From NCBI GenBank assembly GCA_012861695.1, contig JAAOOA010000012.1, forward strand, positions 3,495,770-3,559,769: a stretch of DNA of 64,000 nucleotides, written 5' to 3'. A program made the translations under genes and the position numbers. This DNA comes from Trematomus loennbergii (lineage: Eukaryota > Chordata > Actinopteri > Perciformes > Nototheniidae). Under the pieces are notes generated by a model that made no database searches, was not told where the DNA came from, and worked only from the letters and a program-made list of their open reading frames with translations. This document shows positions 1 through 12,883 of the stretch, piece by piece; within the stretch, counting starts at the first letter, position 1, and each line of letters starts with the position of its first letter.

Positions 1-235
1 CCTCTGAGAATTCTGACCAGACTTTACCAAAACTTTTGTCAGAAGAGAAACAAACCTCTGAGAATTCTGACCAGACTTTACCAACACTTTTGTCAGAAGA
101 GAAACAAACCTCTGAGAATTCTGACCAGACTTTACCAACACTTTTGTCAGAAGAGAAACAAACCTCTGAGAATTCTGACCAGACTTTACCAACACTTTTG
201 TCAGAAGAGAAACAAACCTCTGAGAATTCTGAACC
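1..235 (+). repeat. 54-bp in-frame tandem repeat (18-residue unit) in the TENT5 exon
   Basis: About four near-identical 54-bp units plus a partial one encode [22 protein letters not shown] repeats. The first visible unit differs by one base (AAA for ACA). A unit length divisible by three keeps the frame open, so copy number can change without breaking the protein. The array is cut by the window start, so total copy number is unknown. Confidence 0.9.
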
Positions 236-2927
236 ACCAAATCAGATTGAACTCAGACACGAGCCAGAGCTCCCAGACATCACCAAATGTCCAACAACGG
301 TAGAAATGTCAGAGCCAACCCAGCCCTGTGATGACCAACAACCAGCACATTCAAATCACCAGGAACTCTCTGTCCAGAAAGAACAATCCAACCACACAAA
401 ACCCCCTGATGAAGGAGAGGAACTCACAGAACAGATGGCACACTCCGAGTCGCCAAAAAGCTCAAACAAAACCCAGGCAGAGTCTCTAAACCTGGCAGAA
501 GAATGTCACAGTGCAGACTTCTCCGAGTGTTTCAGTGAGGATCAGAGTAGCGATGAGAAAGATAAAACACAACATTTGACTGCTCCTGACTCCAGCACAT
601 CTTCACCTGCACAGATAGAGACACAGGTAGAAGAAGAGAGACAAGAAGAAACAGAGACAGTTGAGCAAGAAGAGAGAAAAGATGAGATGGGAATAGAGAA
701 ATGACAGAAAGATCATAGCCTCAGAAGCTACAAACATAGACAACACACAGGGTATTGATTGTTCCTGCTCCACCTCTTCTATATCCCTTTCTCTTGACAA
801 CACAGAGCCTGCCGGTACACAAGATACAGCAGAGATTCACAGCACACTTGACACAGATAACTCAGATAAAACACCTAACACACTTGAAGCTGAAAGCCCT
901 CCAGATACTCAGGATGGTTTACCTGCACCGCCCAGCCTTGTTTTCTGACAAAAAGACCTCCTCTTCTCCCTCATGTAAGGCCTCAGAGAGACTTGCTCAC
1001 ATGGTGGTGCTTAAACACCACTCTCCCATACCCCCTCGGAGGATGTGTAGGAAGGTATCCCCCAATAGTGACCCACATCAAGTCTCTGATAGCGAATCTG
1101 TCGTAGATCCAAACCCTTGCCCTAGCCCTGAACCTGAGATAGTATCCGACCCAAAGCCCAGTTCAGACCCTACAACTACCCCAACAACCAGTAACTCTAC
1201 GAAAACAAACCCTGAGCATGAATCCACCCCTCCCAGTAACCTTACTTGTGACATAGGCCTTACTCCTGATCCAGCCCCTGATATAATCTCCACCTCTGCT
1301 GTGGATCCCATTTCTGATTCAGCTCAAGATCCCTCCTCCAGTCAGCTAATCACAGAGAGTCCATGTGAGACAAGTATTCAGAGCATAAAAGAGACCCCAT
1401 CCACACATTGTGATGAGCAAAGCAACCCTTCAACGAGTGAAACTGTCCCTGCACCCAGACAATCAAAGCCGCTTGGTTCAGTGGACAAATTAGTTTCACT
1501 CACCAATACATCCACCTCCAACACCCAGGAACCTGTACATACCTCAGAAGTTGAGCTCAGCGATGAAGATGAATCAGAGTAGTACAAACCAAAAAGATGG
1601 ACTTTAGTCAGCTGATTGACAGCCCACAAGAGACCACACTTGTCACGCCTCCTGTTCCCTGTCCAACCTCTCCCCTCCTCAGTCTTTCCCCTCCCTGCTT
1701 CACACCCTCGCCCCCCAGCCTCAGCCCTCCCCGATGTCTGACCCCTCCCTCTAACTTCCTCTCATCTGCGCTGCTGAACACTGTCAGCCTCGAGACCAGC
1801 TTTAGCTCTCCACCCCTGAGTTTCAGCCCTACCTCATCCTGTCTCAGCTCCCCTCCGTACCTCACCCCAACTATGCTTAGCCTCAGCCCTACTCCAGTCT
1901 GTCTTAGCCCGCCTTCCCCCTGCCTCAGCCCTCCCATCCTCTGCCTCACTCCACCGGTGGAGTCAGAGGACCTTGTACCTCAGGTATCTTCGCATATGGA
2001 GCCTTTGATACTGAAAACCGACAGCGAGGATGAGAATCAAGAGTCCTCCCCTCAGCTGGAAATCCTATCCTACAGTTGGAGGATAAAAAGGAACACGATT
2101 ATATCTCATCGTTGCCTGGGGTTTCAGAGCCAGTCTCTTTTCCAATCACAATTCCTAGCACCACCTCACATGTGCTTCCTCACTCTCAGTCTGAAGACCC
2201 TGGGGAATTGGCCCCTCCAGAAGCCGATGAGGCATCCAGCCCTGTGCCTGAGAACAAAGAGGCCCCTAAGGTAAATGCAGTCATGCCTGAACAGTGCATC
2301 GCTCCTCAGGCAACTGACTCAGTCCCTGCTGTCGAGGTCCTAGCAGAGAGCATGTACGGTGACTTTGAGGCAGCCATGGATCACCTGCGCTACCGCCTAA
2401 TCGCTACTAGAAACCCTGAGGAGATCCGGGGTGGTGGCTTGCTCAAGTACAGCAACCTGTTGGTCAGGGACTACCGACCGGCCAGCGAGACTGAGATAAA
2501 AACACTGGAGCGCTACATGTGCTCACGCTTTTTCATCGATTTTCCTGACGTGCAGGAGCAGCAGAGGAAGATCCTGTCCTACTTGAAGAACCACTTTATC
2601 GGGGAGGAGAGGAGCAAGTACCAGTACCTGATGACGCTGCGGCGCGTGGTCGACGACAGCACAGTGTGCCTGATGGGACATGAGAGGCGTCAGACTCTGA
2701 ACATGATCACAGTGCTGGCGCTGAAGGTTCTGGGAGAGCAGAACATTATCCCCAACACAGACCATGTGACATGCTTCTACCACCAGCCTGCCCCATACCT
2801 TGCTGATCACAATACCCCCTATTTAGCAGAACCCAGCTACTGCAGCTACTACATACCCCAAGCGGGATCAACTCTGCTTTACCAACCCTACCCCTTACAC
2901 TTGCACACACAGACTGGACTAGTCTAA
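3..2927 (+). CDS. tent5: TENT5 (FAM46) family non-canonical poly(A) polymerase, 3' part only; large low-complexity insertion
   Basis: TENT5 proteins are cytoplasmic poly(A) polymerases that lengthen tails of selected mRNAs. Seen: frame 2343-2927 encodes the conserved TENT5 C-terminal block, with [64 protein letters not shown] and the tail EQNIIPN..VTCFY.QPAPY. The nucleotidyltransferase half lies upstream of the window. Before YGDF, where mammalian members continue directly from the core, there are at least ~780 residues of Ser/Pro/Thr/acidic low-complexity sequence starting with 18-residue tandem repeats. The frame must switch four times (near 699, 945, 1577 and 2065); each is explained by one base in a short run. 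The stop is TAA at 2925-2927. Linkage to hmgn and sh3bgrl suggests the TENT5D member of the paralogon, but I cannot settle which paralogue. Family call is firm; continuity of the low-complexity exon is inferred. Confidence 0.85.
1635..1965 (+). repeat. Degenerate SLSPP/CLTPP proline-serine repeats in the TENT5 exon
   Basis: In the frame that continues the TENT5 low-complexity region, short motifs of the type SLSPP, CLTPP, CLSPP and SFSPT recur roughly every 8-12 residues, with the DNA core (c)ctcagccctcc reiterated. Proline-rich Ser-Pro repeats of this kind are expected to be disordered and are candidate proline-directed phosphosites. That last point is inference. Confidence 0.7.
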
Positions 2928-4425
2928 AACACACACACACACATACAAATTATAATTACACAACTCACACAATCTTGCAAGGAGAAGGTGCTTTTCATGA
3001 GGAAAGAGCTGGAGAATGGAAAAATAATCCAGGGATAAACTGTTTGGTCTATAATAGACCTATGGGTGGGATTGAGTGGGTTTTACAGTAAACTCCCTGA
3101 GTACTCTGTAAGGTTCTAATATGATTAAATGTAATTATCTGGGCTTTGTGGGAAAATAATAATTCTTCCAATATTGCCGAAATTCCAGAAAATGCTTTAT
3201 GCACTGCATGAGTCATAGCCCTTTGGTCTCCCCGGGAAACCAACTGTGCTGTTGACATTCAAAAAATTCACGGGCAACACACACATGCATACACAAAACT
3301 CACACTTCCAGGTTCTTGAATTCTTGTCACTCTTTTCATGTTCTTACTGTGTTGTTCTTAATGTGTTTTTCAGATTGTGGACCTTTCCTGTGGTTGATAT
3401 TGTGCATGGATAAATTAGGACTGTTCTCTCACTGCCAAATACTGTGTTACTACTATGCTTCTTAAACAGTTTCATGTAACTTTGTTAATCCTTTACTGAG
3501 GGGTGCACTCTGAAAAAAATACTTAAGGGACAGGTCTACCAGTGGTAGTACTTTAATCAGAACACACAAACATGCATGCACACACATACACACATATGTG
3601 CACACCAACTGGCAGGCTGTTTACTGTATTAACACAGTTAGACGATGCATGAGTAGCTTAATATTACAGTAGTGTAGACCACATCCTGAAGTCAAAGCGA
3701 AGGCTTTAATTTAATAAAAATGTATCTATTTTTTGCAAAACTTTCCAAGAATACTCAGTGGTAAACAGACTGGTTAATTCCTACAGAAAATGCCAACAAC
3801 AATGCCTTTGCAATAGACTGTACAGTGTATTGATTACAGTATATCGTGTGCAGATACACTGCATTGTTTTCAGGTAAAATGTGTTAAGATGTAGTGCTTG
3901 ATTCCTTTGACTTGTGAAGTCCTTTCCGTAATCATGTGAAGTACTGTACCTCTAGTGTTGATTTATGTAATGCTAATGTTTACCCTATGAAGGTGGTCAG
4001 GTTATAACCATCTTTGGGTCACCTCTAAACATGGCCAATTGAGATCTGTCTAAACTGAGGAGTGCATTTTAAACCTCTGTGACTCCTATCAGCATAAATC
4101 AGCATCCTCTAATCCACAGTCAGAATCAACATGAAACAAGTTTAAATCCACCTCAAACCTTTTGAATCCAAGTTCAAAGCCAAACAGCAACTATGACCAA
4201 AGATGGTTTTGGTAGGGAAATTAAGTGCCTAAATGTGAGACATCATTGGCATGTCTTTATCTCACTGCACTGGGGGTGTTAATGGGGTGGGCCTGGGGCT
4301 GGGTTGGTATGTGTTTCAGTTGTTGACCCCTGTTATTGCTGCCCATTTTGATGTCTTCTTTAATGTAGTCCTTTGTTGTAATTTCTTCATGACATTTGAT
4401 AAAATAAAGGCGTAACTCAACAAAC
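2928..4425 (+). other. Probable 3'UTR of the TENT5 gene
   Basis: AT-rich non-coding sequence directly after the TENT5 stop, with no convincing ORF. AATAAA signals stand at 3713-3718 and 4403-4408; the second is followed by a short AT-rich stretch and then the flank of the foldback element, so it is the likelier end. Short CA-rich tracts occur at 2929-2942 and 3561-3605. Length around 1.5 kb is usual for TENT5 messages. Confidence 0.6.
4403..4408 (+). terminator. Candidate polyadenylation signal AATAAA (TENT5)
   Basis: Canonical AATAAA within AAAATAAAGG, about 1.47 kb past the stop codon. The downstream AT/GT-rich sequence is compatible with cleavage near 4425. An alternative proximal AATAAA is at 3713. 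Confidence 0.5.
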
Positions 4426-4563
4426 CTTCGGATATGTAATTATTGCTACAAATTATTTTAAAGGTAACATGTCGAAATGTCATGAAATCCTAATAAAATA
4501 ATAACTGCAGTGGCCACAAGGTTTCGGCAGTCATTACCCTGTTCCTCGCACGTGTCTCTACAC

Positions 4564-5163
4564 CAACCCGTATCACACGGCAAGACGTGAACATGTGACG
4601 ATCTACCATGCTGGGACGTGAATATGTCACGGTTTCGTCCCTTCAAACGTGACAGTTACACGGTATTGTTAACATGGCCCAACCAGTGGAGAAATACCCG
4701 GAAGTGCCTAGCAAATGGTCTACCGCGCCTATTGGTCGGTTTTTATTGTCAAAATTAGATGTTTTTAATTTATTTTTTAATCGTCACACTCGATTTTGCC
4801 GATTTTCTTGTTGCCCTAGCTGGTCGACACCTCTTTTAGCAGAAACAAAGGCTACATTAATGTATTAAATCGATGTTAATCCATGTGTGTGGAGGTGAGG
4901 ATGTGGAATTAACGGACGTGACGTTGTGCGATTGCGTTGCCAGGCAACGCAATTTACAAACTCTTCAACTACAACCCTAATTATATTTAAAAACATTTTA
5001 GACAGCCTCACGAAATACTTTAATGTAAATTAAAATGTAAATGTGAAGGAATGTGTGTAATGTGGTGATTGACATTATTCACCCACGGATCTATGGGTTG
5101 GGGGTATTGTTCCGCACGGACATTTTAGTTAACCGGACTCCTGTTGATGTGAAATCCGAAAAC
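4564..5163 (+). repeat. Left outer inverted arm of the foldback element
   Basis: Pairs with about 6680-7274 in inverse orientation. Matching landmarks are the GACGTGAACATGTGACGATC block near the tip, the palindromic TTGCGTTGCCAGGCAACGCAA (left) / TTGCGTTGCCTGGCAACGCAA (right) segment, and the AACAATACCCCCAACCCATA segment near the inner edge. Small indels distinguish the arms, so they are old enough to have diverged. Confidence 0.85.
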
Positions 5164-6679
5164 ATTTAAAAAAAATAATAATACTTTATTCCGAGTTTGC
5201 TTGCTTTTCTCTTTGGAGGTCATCACATAACGGCATTGTAATACACGGTTCGGCTGCATTAAATATGACATATCTGCCGTAGTTCTGTATTTATAGAGCC
5301 CTGATGAGAAGACTTCTGGACAAACAGGAAGCACTGCCGCCAAAACTGAAAACGTGACGTGGATCATAAATATATCAGCAATTAAACACATCTTACATTT
5401 ATTTTCACACAATACGTCTCCTTGCAGTATCAATACTAATTCGGCTGACTTTTATATTTGATCCAATTGGTAGATAGGCTGTATTTACACCATAACGGTG
5501 CACAGCTGATAGAAAGGCACATCTAGTGGTTAAAGCACGTTATTGAATTTTATTATTTTATTATTTTTCACAAAAATGAAACCATCAATAGCAGAAACAG
5601 AATTAACTGTCATTAGTAAACCACCCAAAAAAAAGATCATAAATGGTTTTGTTTTATATATATTTTAAGGATAATAATAGCAATGTAACACTGTCTATGA
5701 CACTTACTGTATAACACTGATTTGAAAAACATACAGAAAAAACTAATTCACTGCCCTTAATAAAGTATTTAAATATACATTTCAGGTGTGCTGTTTTGTT
5801 TAGATCATTGACATCTGGAGCTCTTTTAATGTCCTTTTTGATTATTGTTACACCAGGTCTTGTCAAAACCTTTATTCCATATTCAATATCCATTACTAAA
5901 CAAAACAGCAATTCTACTCCACTACAATTCAGAGGTTAACCTGGTATTTTTACTCCACTACATTTATTTTAGTTACTTTGCAGATTCTGATTAATGATGT
6001 GAAATATAAACAACCCTTAAATCAGGCTTTAGTTACACCTGAGTAAAATTCAGGGAAAGGTGATTGTCAAGTGCCAACAATCAGGAGAGATATTTGATAG
6101 TTGCTGCTTGAGAAGACTAAACATTTATCTGCAGATCCCTATAAAGTATATTCATTACTCGTTATTCTCTACTAATAGTTAATTAAAGACTGTATATAAT
6201 GGCTATTTTGCATATCCCTTTCAAGATTTCAAGATTTTCTAAGGATCATTGACATATCATATACACAACTAATTCAATAACGTGCTTTAACCACTAGGCG
6301 GTGCACACAAGGTACACACAGCCATAATAACTTTGTATTATTAGTGTAGGACACTTGTGTATGTATAACATCTGAAGATGTGTAGTTTTATTCATGTTTT
6401 CACATAATTGTACAGGATATTGCTATATTATTTCACATGTTTTACTTATAATATCTGATTTGTAAAACATCACAGACAGAAAGGTATATCCGTCATTTAA
6501 CAGTAAGCTATTGAAATTCTGAATCCATAGATGTGTCTCCCATCACCCAAATCCCCTGACTATTCTCTCAACTCAGTATTTACATTCTTATATTCAAAGA
6601 AAATCAGTAATATCTTTAAAAACGACAAGTCCTTTTATATCAGCTGTGCACCGTTATGGTGTATAACGTATTTTTTTTC

Positions 6680-7274
6680 GGATTTCACATCAACAGTAAG
6701 TCCGTTTAACTAAAATGTCCGTGCGGAACAATACCCCCAACCCATAGATCCGTGGGTGAATAATGTCAATCACCACATTACACACACCCCTTCACATTTA
6801 CATTTTAATTTACATTAAAGTATTTCGTGAGGCCTTCTAAAATGTTTTAAATATAATTAGGGTTGTAGTTGAAGAGTTTGTAAATTGCGTTGCCTGGCAA
6901 CGCAATCACACAACGTCACGTCCGTTAATTCCACATCCTCACCTCCACACACATGGATTAACATCGATTTAATACATTAATGTAGCCTTTGTTTCTGCTA
7001 AAAGAGGTGTCGACCAGCTAGGGCAACAAGAAAATCGGCGAAATCAAGTGTGATGATTAAAAAATAAATTAAAAACATCTCATTTTGACAATAAAAACCG
7101 ACCAATAGGCGCGGTAGACCATTTGCTAGGCACTTCCGGGTATTTCTCCACTGGTTGGGCCATGTTAACAATACCGTGTAACTGTCACGTTTGAAGGGAC
7201 GAAACCGTGACATATTCACGTCTCCCAGCATGGTAGATCGTCACATGTTCACGTCTTGCCGTGATACCGGGTTG
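6680..7274 (-). repeat. Right outer inverted arm of the foldback element
   Basis: Reverse complement of 4564-5163 with a few substitutions and indels; it ends in CGGGTTG just before the CTCTTCAC target duplication. Confidence 0.85.
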
Positions 7275-8359
7275 CTCTTCACTCCATATTCCAAGCAGCC
7301 TTCCTAGGCATTGGCCAAAGCATGACAACACATTAAAATGTTATATCATTTTCAACATGATGTTACTAATGTTCCTATATTATATTTTGATCATTGGCTT
7401 CATGATAAAAAAAAAACTAGCTAACCATTTGCCAATTACCTTTCTTAGCTATTGTTTAGAAGCAAACAACATCAGTCTCTAAATAACCAACAGCTAGCTG
7501 GCTAATCTTAGCTTGGATTAGGTTATAGTAGCAATCATTATCAAAAGTGATATGCCTACATCATACATCATAAGCCTAGACCCCTGCTTATCAATTATTG
7601 TTAGCTAAAATCCATTCAATGGGCAAAAACACATAAATTGTGACTATTTTGCTAGCGATAACGTTAGCCAGCAACCAAGCTAAGGTTAGCAAACTAGCTC
7701 TCACTTAGCTACACTGCATACATCTGGCATTGGTTGTGTCAAAGGTTAAAAAGTAATTTACTCAAGGTAAACGGGCAAATGTACCTGCCAGATTAACCTA
7801 TAAATGGGAGTGTGGATTAATTAGCGGAAGTTATCCGCTCAAAAGTATTTCGCCACGCTAGCTGTGAGTTTAAGAGAGGCAGGGCAGTCAGACGTGTACA
7901 TAAATGTCACATCCTTTGGAGTCCTGTTTAAGATAATTGAAGATTATAAACTGCGTTAAAACACATTGCCAAAACCAAGTAATTGATACACGTACATTTT
8001 AACGAAGAGTTCCTCTGAATTGATTGTTTCACATCTTTGTGCTCCGTTCTCATACACCAAGCTACTTTAATTTCCCCCCAAACGACATGTTGTACAGCTG
8101 ACGTATCCTCCTTATGATTGCGCTCTGCAATGATCCACTTTAGCGTGACCGTCGAATCACAATGGTGCCCAGGAGAGCGACCCAAAGCTGTGAAATTTGT
8201 CTGTAGGAGGCCTCTTATCACAAATCACCTGTCCTTCAGATGCGTTTGGATCGGAATGACGCACGTTCTACGCAACACAGCAGCCTCCACATCATGTATA
8301 TGTTCGATAAAACGGTCTGTGAGGTGTGAGACTAAAGGGGAAAAGGGGATGAGAGAGCT

Positions 8360-8363
<4 letters not shown>

Positions 8364-8442
<79 letters not shown>
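8364..8442. repeat. (GT)n microsatellite, ~39 units
   Basis: Uninterrupted GT dinucleotides on the plus strand. Antisense (HT)n and sense (CV)n ORFs across it are artefacts of the repeat. Confidence 0.98.
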
Positions 8443-8444
<2 letters not shown>

Positions 8445-11400
8445 ACAGAAGGGAATATGTGCAGAGGCGGCATCAGGTGGTCCCCTTCTCCACTGAGTAA
8501 TTGAAGAGACCTACAGGATAATGAAACAATAGGACTCCCTCCTTACTCCCAAATTGCCTGCTCCCAATTCACAACAATGATAATTCATTGGCACAAGAGA
8601 AGATGTGGGTGTCTTTTTTCATCTGGGGGGGGAGGACTTGTGTGATAGCAGGTAGTGGCCCCGTCATCCTCCATCATCTATTTACACACACTATAGGCTT
8701 GCATGCGCCAGGTTGGAAGCATGTGGCTCACTGGGAGAGAAGGAGAGTGTGTGAACTAATAGGTTCTGTATCAGCGTCTCACAGACCTCAGAGCCACTCT
8801 TGTCCACTCGGGGTTTCCATAGAGACAGAGACGGGCAGCACAGTGGGCGCAAAGAGCATGACGGAAGACAGGGAAGACCCACACACCAAATGAGGGGGTG
8901 AGAGATGGAAAAAACAAACAAAGAAAAAGAGGTGGGCGAAGTAAAAAGAAAGATGTTGGAGGGAGAGCGATGGATGGATAAGAAAATGTAGAGAGGAGAA
9001 GAAAAAGGAGTGAGAGGAGGGCGAGGTTATAGATAAAGCAAGCCGAGAGGGGCAGGGGAGTTTATGGGGAGAGCGTGGGAGGATGTCAGGCCTTCAGTCA
9101 CAGGGGAGTCACTGTGAGGTGGCTGCAGTGACGCCAGCAGTGATGTTAGAGCAGCACACATGCACACATGAGCGTGTGCACATACACACAGCGGCATGCA
9201 CATCAATTTTCCTAATGGCCTGCCCACCCGTCCACCATCAACAAACAGTTTTCAGTCTCACTAAGACTAAAAGAGAACATCACCCACACATCTGTCCTTA
9301 TCTCTTTCTGTCCCCCACATGCTCTGGACAATACATTTAATTCCTCTGAATCATTTTCAAAATAAGTATTTCTTCAGATTTCCAAATAGATGTATACCTC
9401 CTAGTTAAAAAAGGAAAGGTTTGTAGCAGCCTCTGAAGTATAAATGAAAATCATTAGCAGAGGCTTAAGGAATGAAACATGTTGCTCTGTCTAAAGTGTG
9501 AATGTAGGTAATTATGGCTGCTGGACAATCTCTATTCATCTTGTTGTCAAAATGAATTCCTCTGTAACTTTCTGTCAATTAGCAGCCCCCTGAAACTCTC
9601 ACCTGGGAGTAATGTTTATTGAATGCCCAGACACTGATCCTGCTATTATAAAGCACTTAGTAGCACACAAAGAATATAAAGCATAATCATTTGTGAGGGC
9701 TTTATGCTTCCTAGCAGACAGCATTTCTCTTGATGTGACTGATGAACACCGGGTAACGAAGTTAATCCATAGTATTCACCATTCATCTTTTCATTTACTA
9801 CAGCCTCCTCCTCACCATCCTTAACCCGCACCACCCACGCCCTCTACTTTTCTCAACCCCCTGCCCGCTGTGTGCCTCCCACCCATCTTCCCCCTTGACT
9901 GCTATGACTCAGTCCTCTTCCAGCAGAGGGTACAACAGGATAAAAACCTTGATGAAAAACAGCCAAGAAAACCACTTAACTTAAAGAATAGAACAATTGG
10001 CAAGGCAAAGTAGCTGCTGCGTCTTTAGTTCCAGTGCCACCCACCACATACACACACACCCTCCATCAGAAATACACACACTGCCTCCACATTGTAATTG
10101 ATGCACTCTTATTTTTATTCGCTAACAGCAAAACTTCGAAGGCAGCGAGGAGTGTTTCAAAAATAGTTTTTCATTTCTCTAGATAGAAGTCTGTGTCGTC
10201 ATGACTCAGTGACATGGATGGATGGTTTCTTACATGCCGTACATGGAGCCTGATTCAGTAAACCTTGAGGGATTGAACCTGTCGATCAAATCACTCTGTT
10301 ATTCCACTCAACACATCTGTGCTATTTTCAGACTCAAATTGTACCACCATTACTTGAACTCTTCTTGCATCAAAAGAAATTGTGCAGTGATGCAGATTAT
10401 AGGGGTAGACGAGTGTGTGCTTCCTGTCTGTCTCTTTGGTATTAAGTCCATTCAAGAACATTTGGGTCACAGAGACCTTACTTTAATAACTATGCAAACT
10501 AGATGCAGCGAAATAATGGATCATAATGTGAGCCATGTGACAAAGAGACAAGCTTACATAACAAACGATCAATCAGGCGGACAGGAAGGCACGTTTACAA
10601 AAAAGTGAGGGGCACTGTAGATGCTGGTTTAGAAGAATACCAATTGTTTTACCTCACACAGCAGCATAGGCCACTTTCTGCATAGTTAAAACTTAATACG
10701 CTCTGAATAAAGTGAAGGTTATTGTTTTATATTGGCATTCCATCTGGTTGGCATAGAAAATGACATTATTTCCCATGAACTATTGAACTATCAAAGTTTT
10801 CTTGGCTTGAGACATCACATTTTCTGACATTAAGGCCGCTTTTTAAACTTTAGCTTTCCATTGCTGGAGACGTTGATGTTTACCATGTATGTTCTAGTAA
10901 TCAAAGAGGATATTCAGATGCATCATGGTAAACGTAGGATCCAGTGTCACAGTGCCTGACCCATAACTTAAGATCAGCACATCTCTACATCTGTTGCTTT
11001 GATCTGTTCTTCTCAAGCCCAAACTCATTGTGGAGTTGCTAAAATAAATTGCTGCAAAAAAACAAAAGTGGTTAACAGAAGGAGAAAAGTAGATTTACTT
11101 AAGTAGTACTGTACTGAAGTACAACTTTGAGGTACTTTTGTTTAAGTATATGTCATGTGACTTCAAATGGAGAAATTGTACTGCATTACATTTATCTGAT
11201 TGTTGGCATAAGTTGCTTTAAAGACAAACAAAAAGAAAAATTGACATGAAAAACCTAGCATAAGCCTGTAAACACAATGATTAGTGAAGATTATACTAGT
11301 AGTTCCAAACCTTTGGGCCTGCAACCTATGCCTCAGTTTAGCTCTCTGTTTAACATATATATGAGTTGTGAGCAGTTCAACCAAAATTCAATATTTCCTC

Positions 11401-12151
11401 TTTAAACTTCTCGGATTGCCTCTTGGATCCTTAGCCAATGTTTCATAAAAAAGCCAAATACTCAAAATAATTTAATATTTATACACATTTGAGTAGAAGA
11501 ACTGACTTCTTTTCTACCCTATTCATTATCTCACAACACCCAGAAGTATCTTGTGAGGAACGACTGGATTATAAAGTAGTTGCAATCTCAACTACAATAA
11601 AAGTCAATTTTCTTAATCTAATACGATACTGATAATAACCAACACAAATTGGCATACCTCCCTAGCCATATTTGTAGAGTATATTTTGCTTTACTAATGT
11701 ATGATTTAAATGAAGGACTTTCAAGTGTAGGATTTTGTACTTCTCCTTGTGGCAATTTTACTTGTAGGCTATCTGTAAAGTCAATATTTGAGTACATCTT
11801 CCACCTCTGAGGTATACACATGGACAATATTAATACCATTTCCTGTCTAATATGCCTTGAGCCTTAAGAATTATGATGCTACATGTTTACCCCAAAAATA
11901 AGCTTCTATTACAATTCTCTAATCACTCATTCTAGCACATATTACATTTGTTCTTATGAATGAAAGAAACTAGAGTCTGACATCATCAGCCAGGTCAGAG
12001 TTTGTCTGCGTGACTCTGTATGCCTATGTGTGTGTATGTGGTGGTGGGGGGGGGGGGGGTTTGTGTGCTGGTGTTTATGTGTGTGATCTGTGTGTGGCAC
12101 TGCTACTGTTTGCACTGAAGCATGTATTAGCATGGGACCGGTGGAGGAGGG

Positions 12152-12284
<133 letters not shown>

Positions 12285-12676
12285 AGTGTGTGTGTTTCTA
12301 TCTACACTGATTGACGTCACAGACGCCCACTCATTTCCATCTTGTATGCGTGTGCTGTAGAGAATAGATCCCCATCTGCATCCAGCTCTTCTCCCCCCCC
12401 CCCCTCTCTCCTCACCTCCCGGTACTTTCTCTTTTTCTCCTTCTCACCCTGCCTCTTCCCATTCACTCGCTCTTGTACATCCCACCCCCGTAGGGTGCAG
12501 CCAGCCTCGCAGATAAACAAGACTGTCGAACAACACAAACAATTTAAGGCAGCCAGACAGCAACATCCTCCCTCAGAGTGCAGAACCTTGCCACGCAACA
12601 TCTGGTCACTTCAAGCATCACTGAGGATGGGAGGACATTTCACTTAGGCTTTTAATGTGACACACAACAAAGTGTA

Positions 12677-12883
12677 CACTGAAAAAACTGAAACATTGAC
12701 TTTAATTAAACGTGTTATGTCAACAAATGTCACTTCACTTTATTAGTTTAGTTGAAGCAATAACATTTGGTTGAACCTAATATTTAAACTTAATATAATT
12801 GCTTTCAACTAACCTTATACAGTTATGTGCAATCTGTTGACATGATACATTTAATTAAAGTCAACGTTTCAGTGTTTTCAGTG
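12677..12883. mobile_element. Hairpin MITE (~207 bp)
   Basis: Terminal inverted repeats of roughly 50 bp begin CACTGAAAA and end TTTTCAGTG. The arms share GACTTTAATTAAA and a TGTTGACAT-type block, and the whole unit can fold into one hairpin. No coding capacity. No clear target duplication is visible, so the superfamily is unassigned. Confidence 0.8.

Larger units (their letters stand above)
4564..7274. mobile_element. Foldback DNA transposon with long inverted arms, hAT-like 8-bp duplication
   Basis: The outer 600 bp (4564-5163) and the last ~595 bp (about 6680-7274) are inverted copies of each other at visibly high identity, beginning CAACCCG and ending CGGGTTG. Inner inverted blocks continue further in (around 5487-5553 against 6264-6330 and 6645-6665), interrupted by unmatched sequence. 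Flanks are CTCTACAC (4556-4563) and CTCTTCAC (7275-7282), an 8-bp target duplication with one mismatch. Eight-bp duplications are typical of hAT elements, but the termini lack the usual hAT CAG start, so the superfamily is uncertain. No transposase ORF is present, so the copy is non-autonomous. Confidence 0.85.

Noticed and set aside
1..235. CRISPR-like direct repeats
   Set aside because: Contiguous units without spacers, in a eukaryotic coding exon; it is a minisatellite.
755..955. Beginning of the 275-codon ORF as a gene start in the TENT5 exon
   Set aside because: Between ~700 and ~945 the acidic Ser/Thr composition of the flanks continues in another frame; the ORF's own first 60 residues do not match it. 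Only its later part fits the protein.
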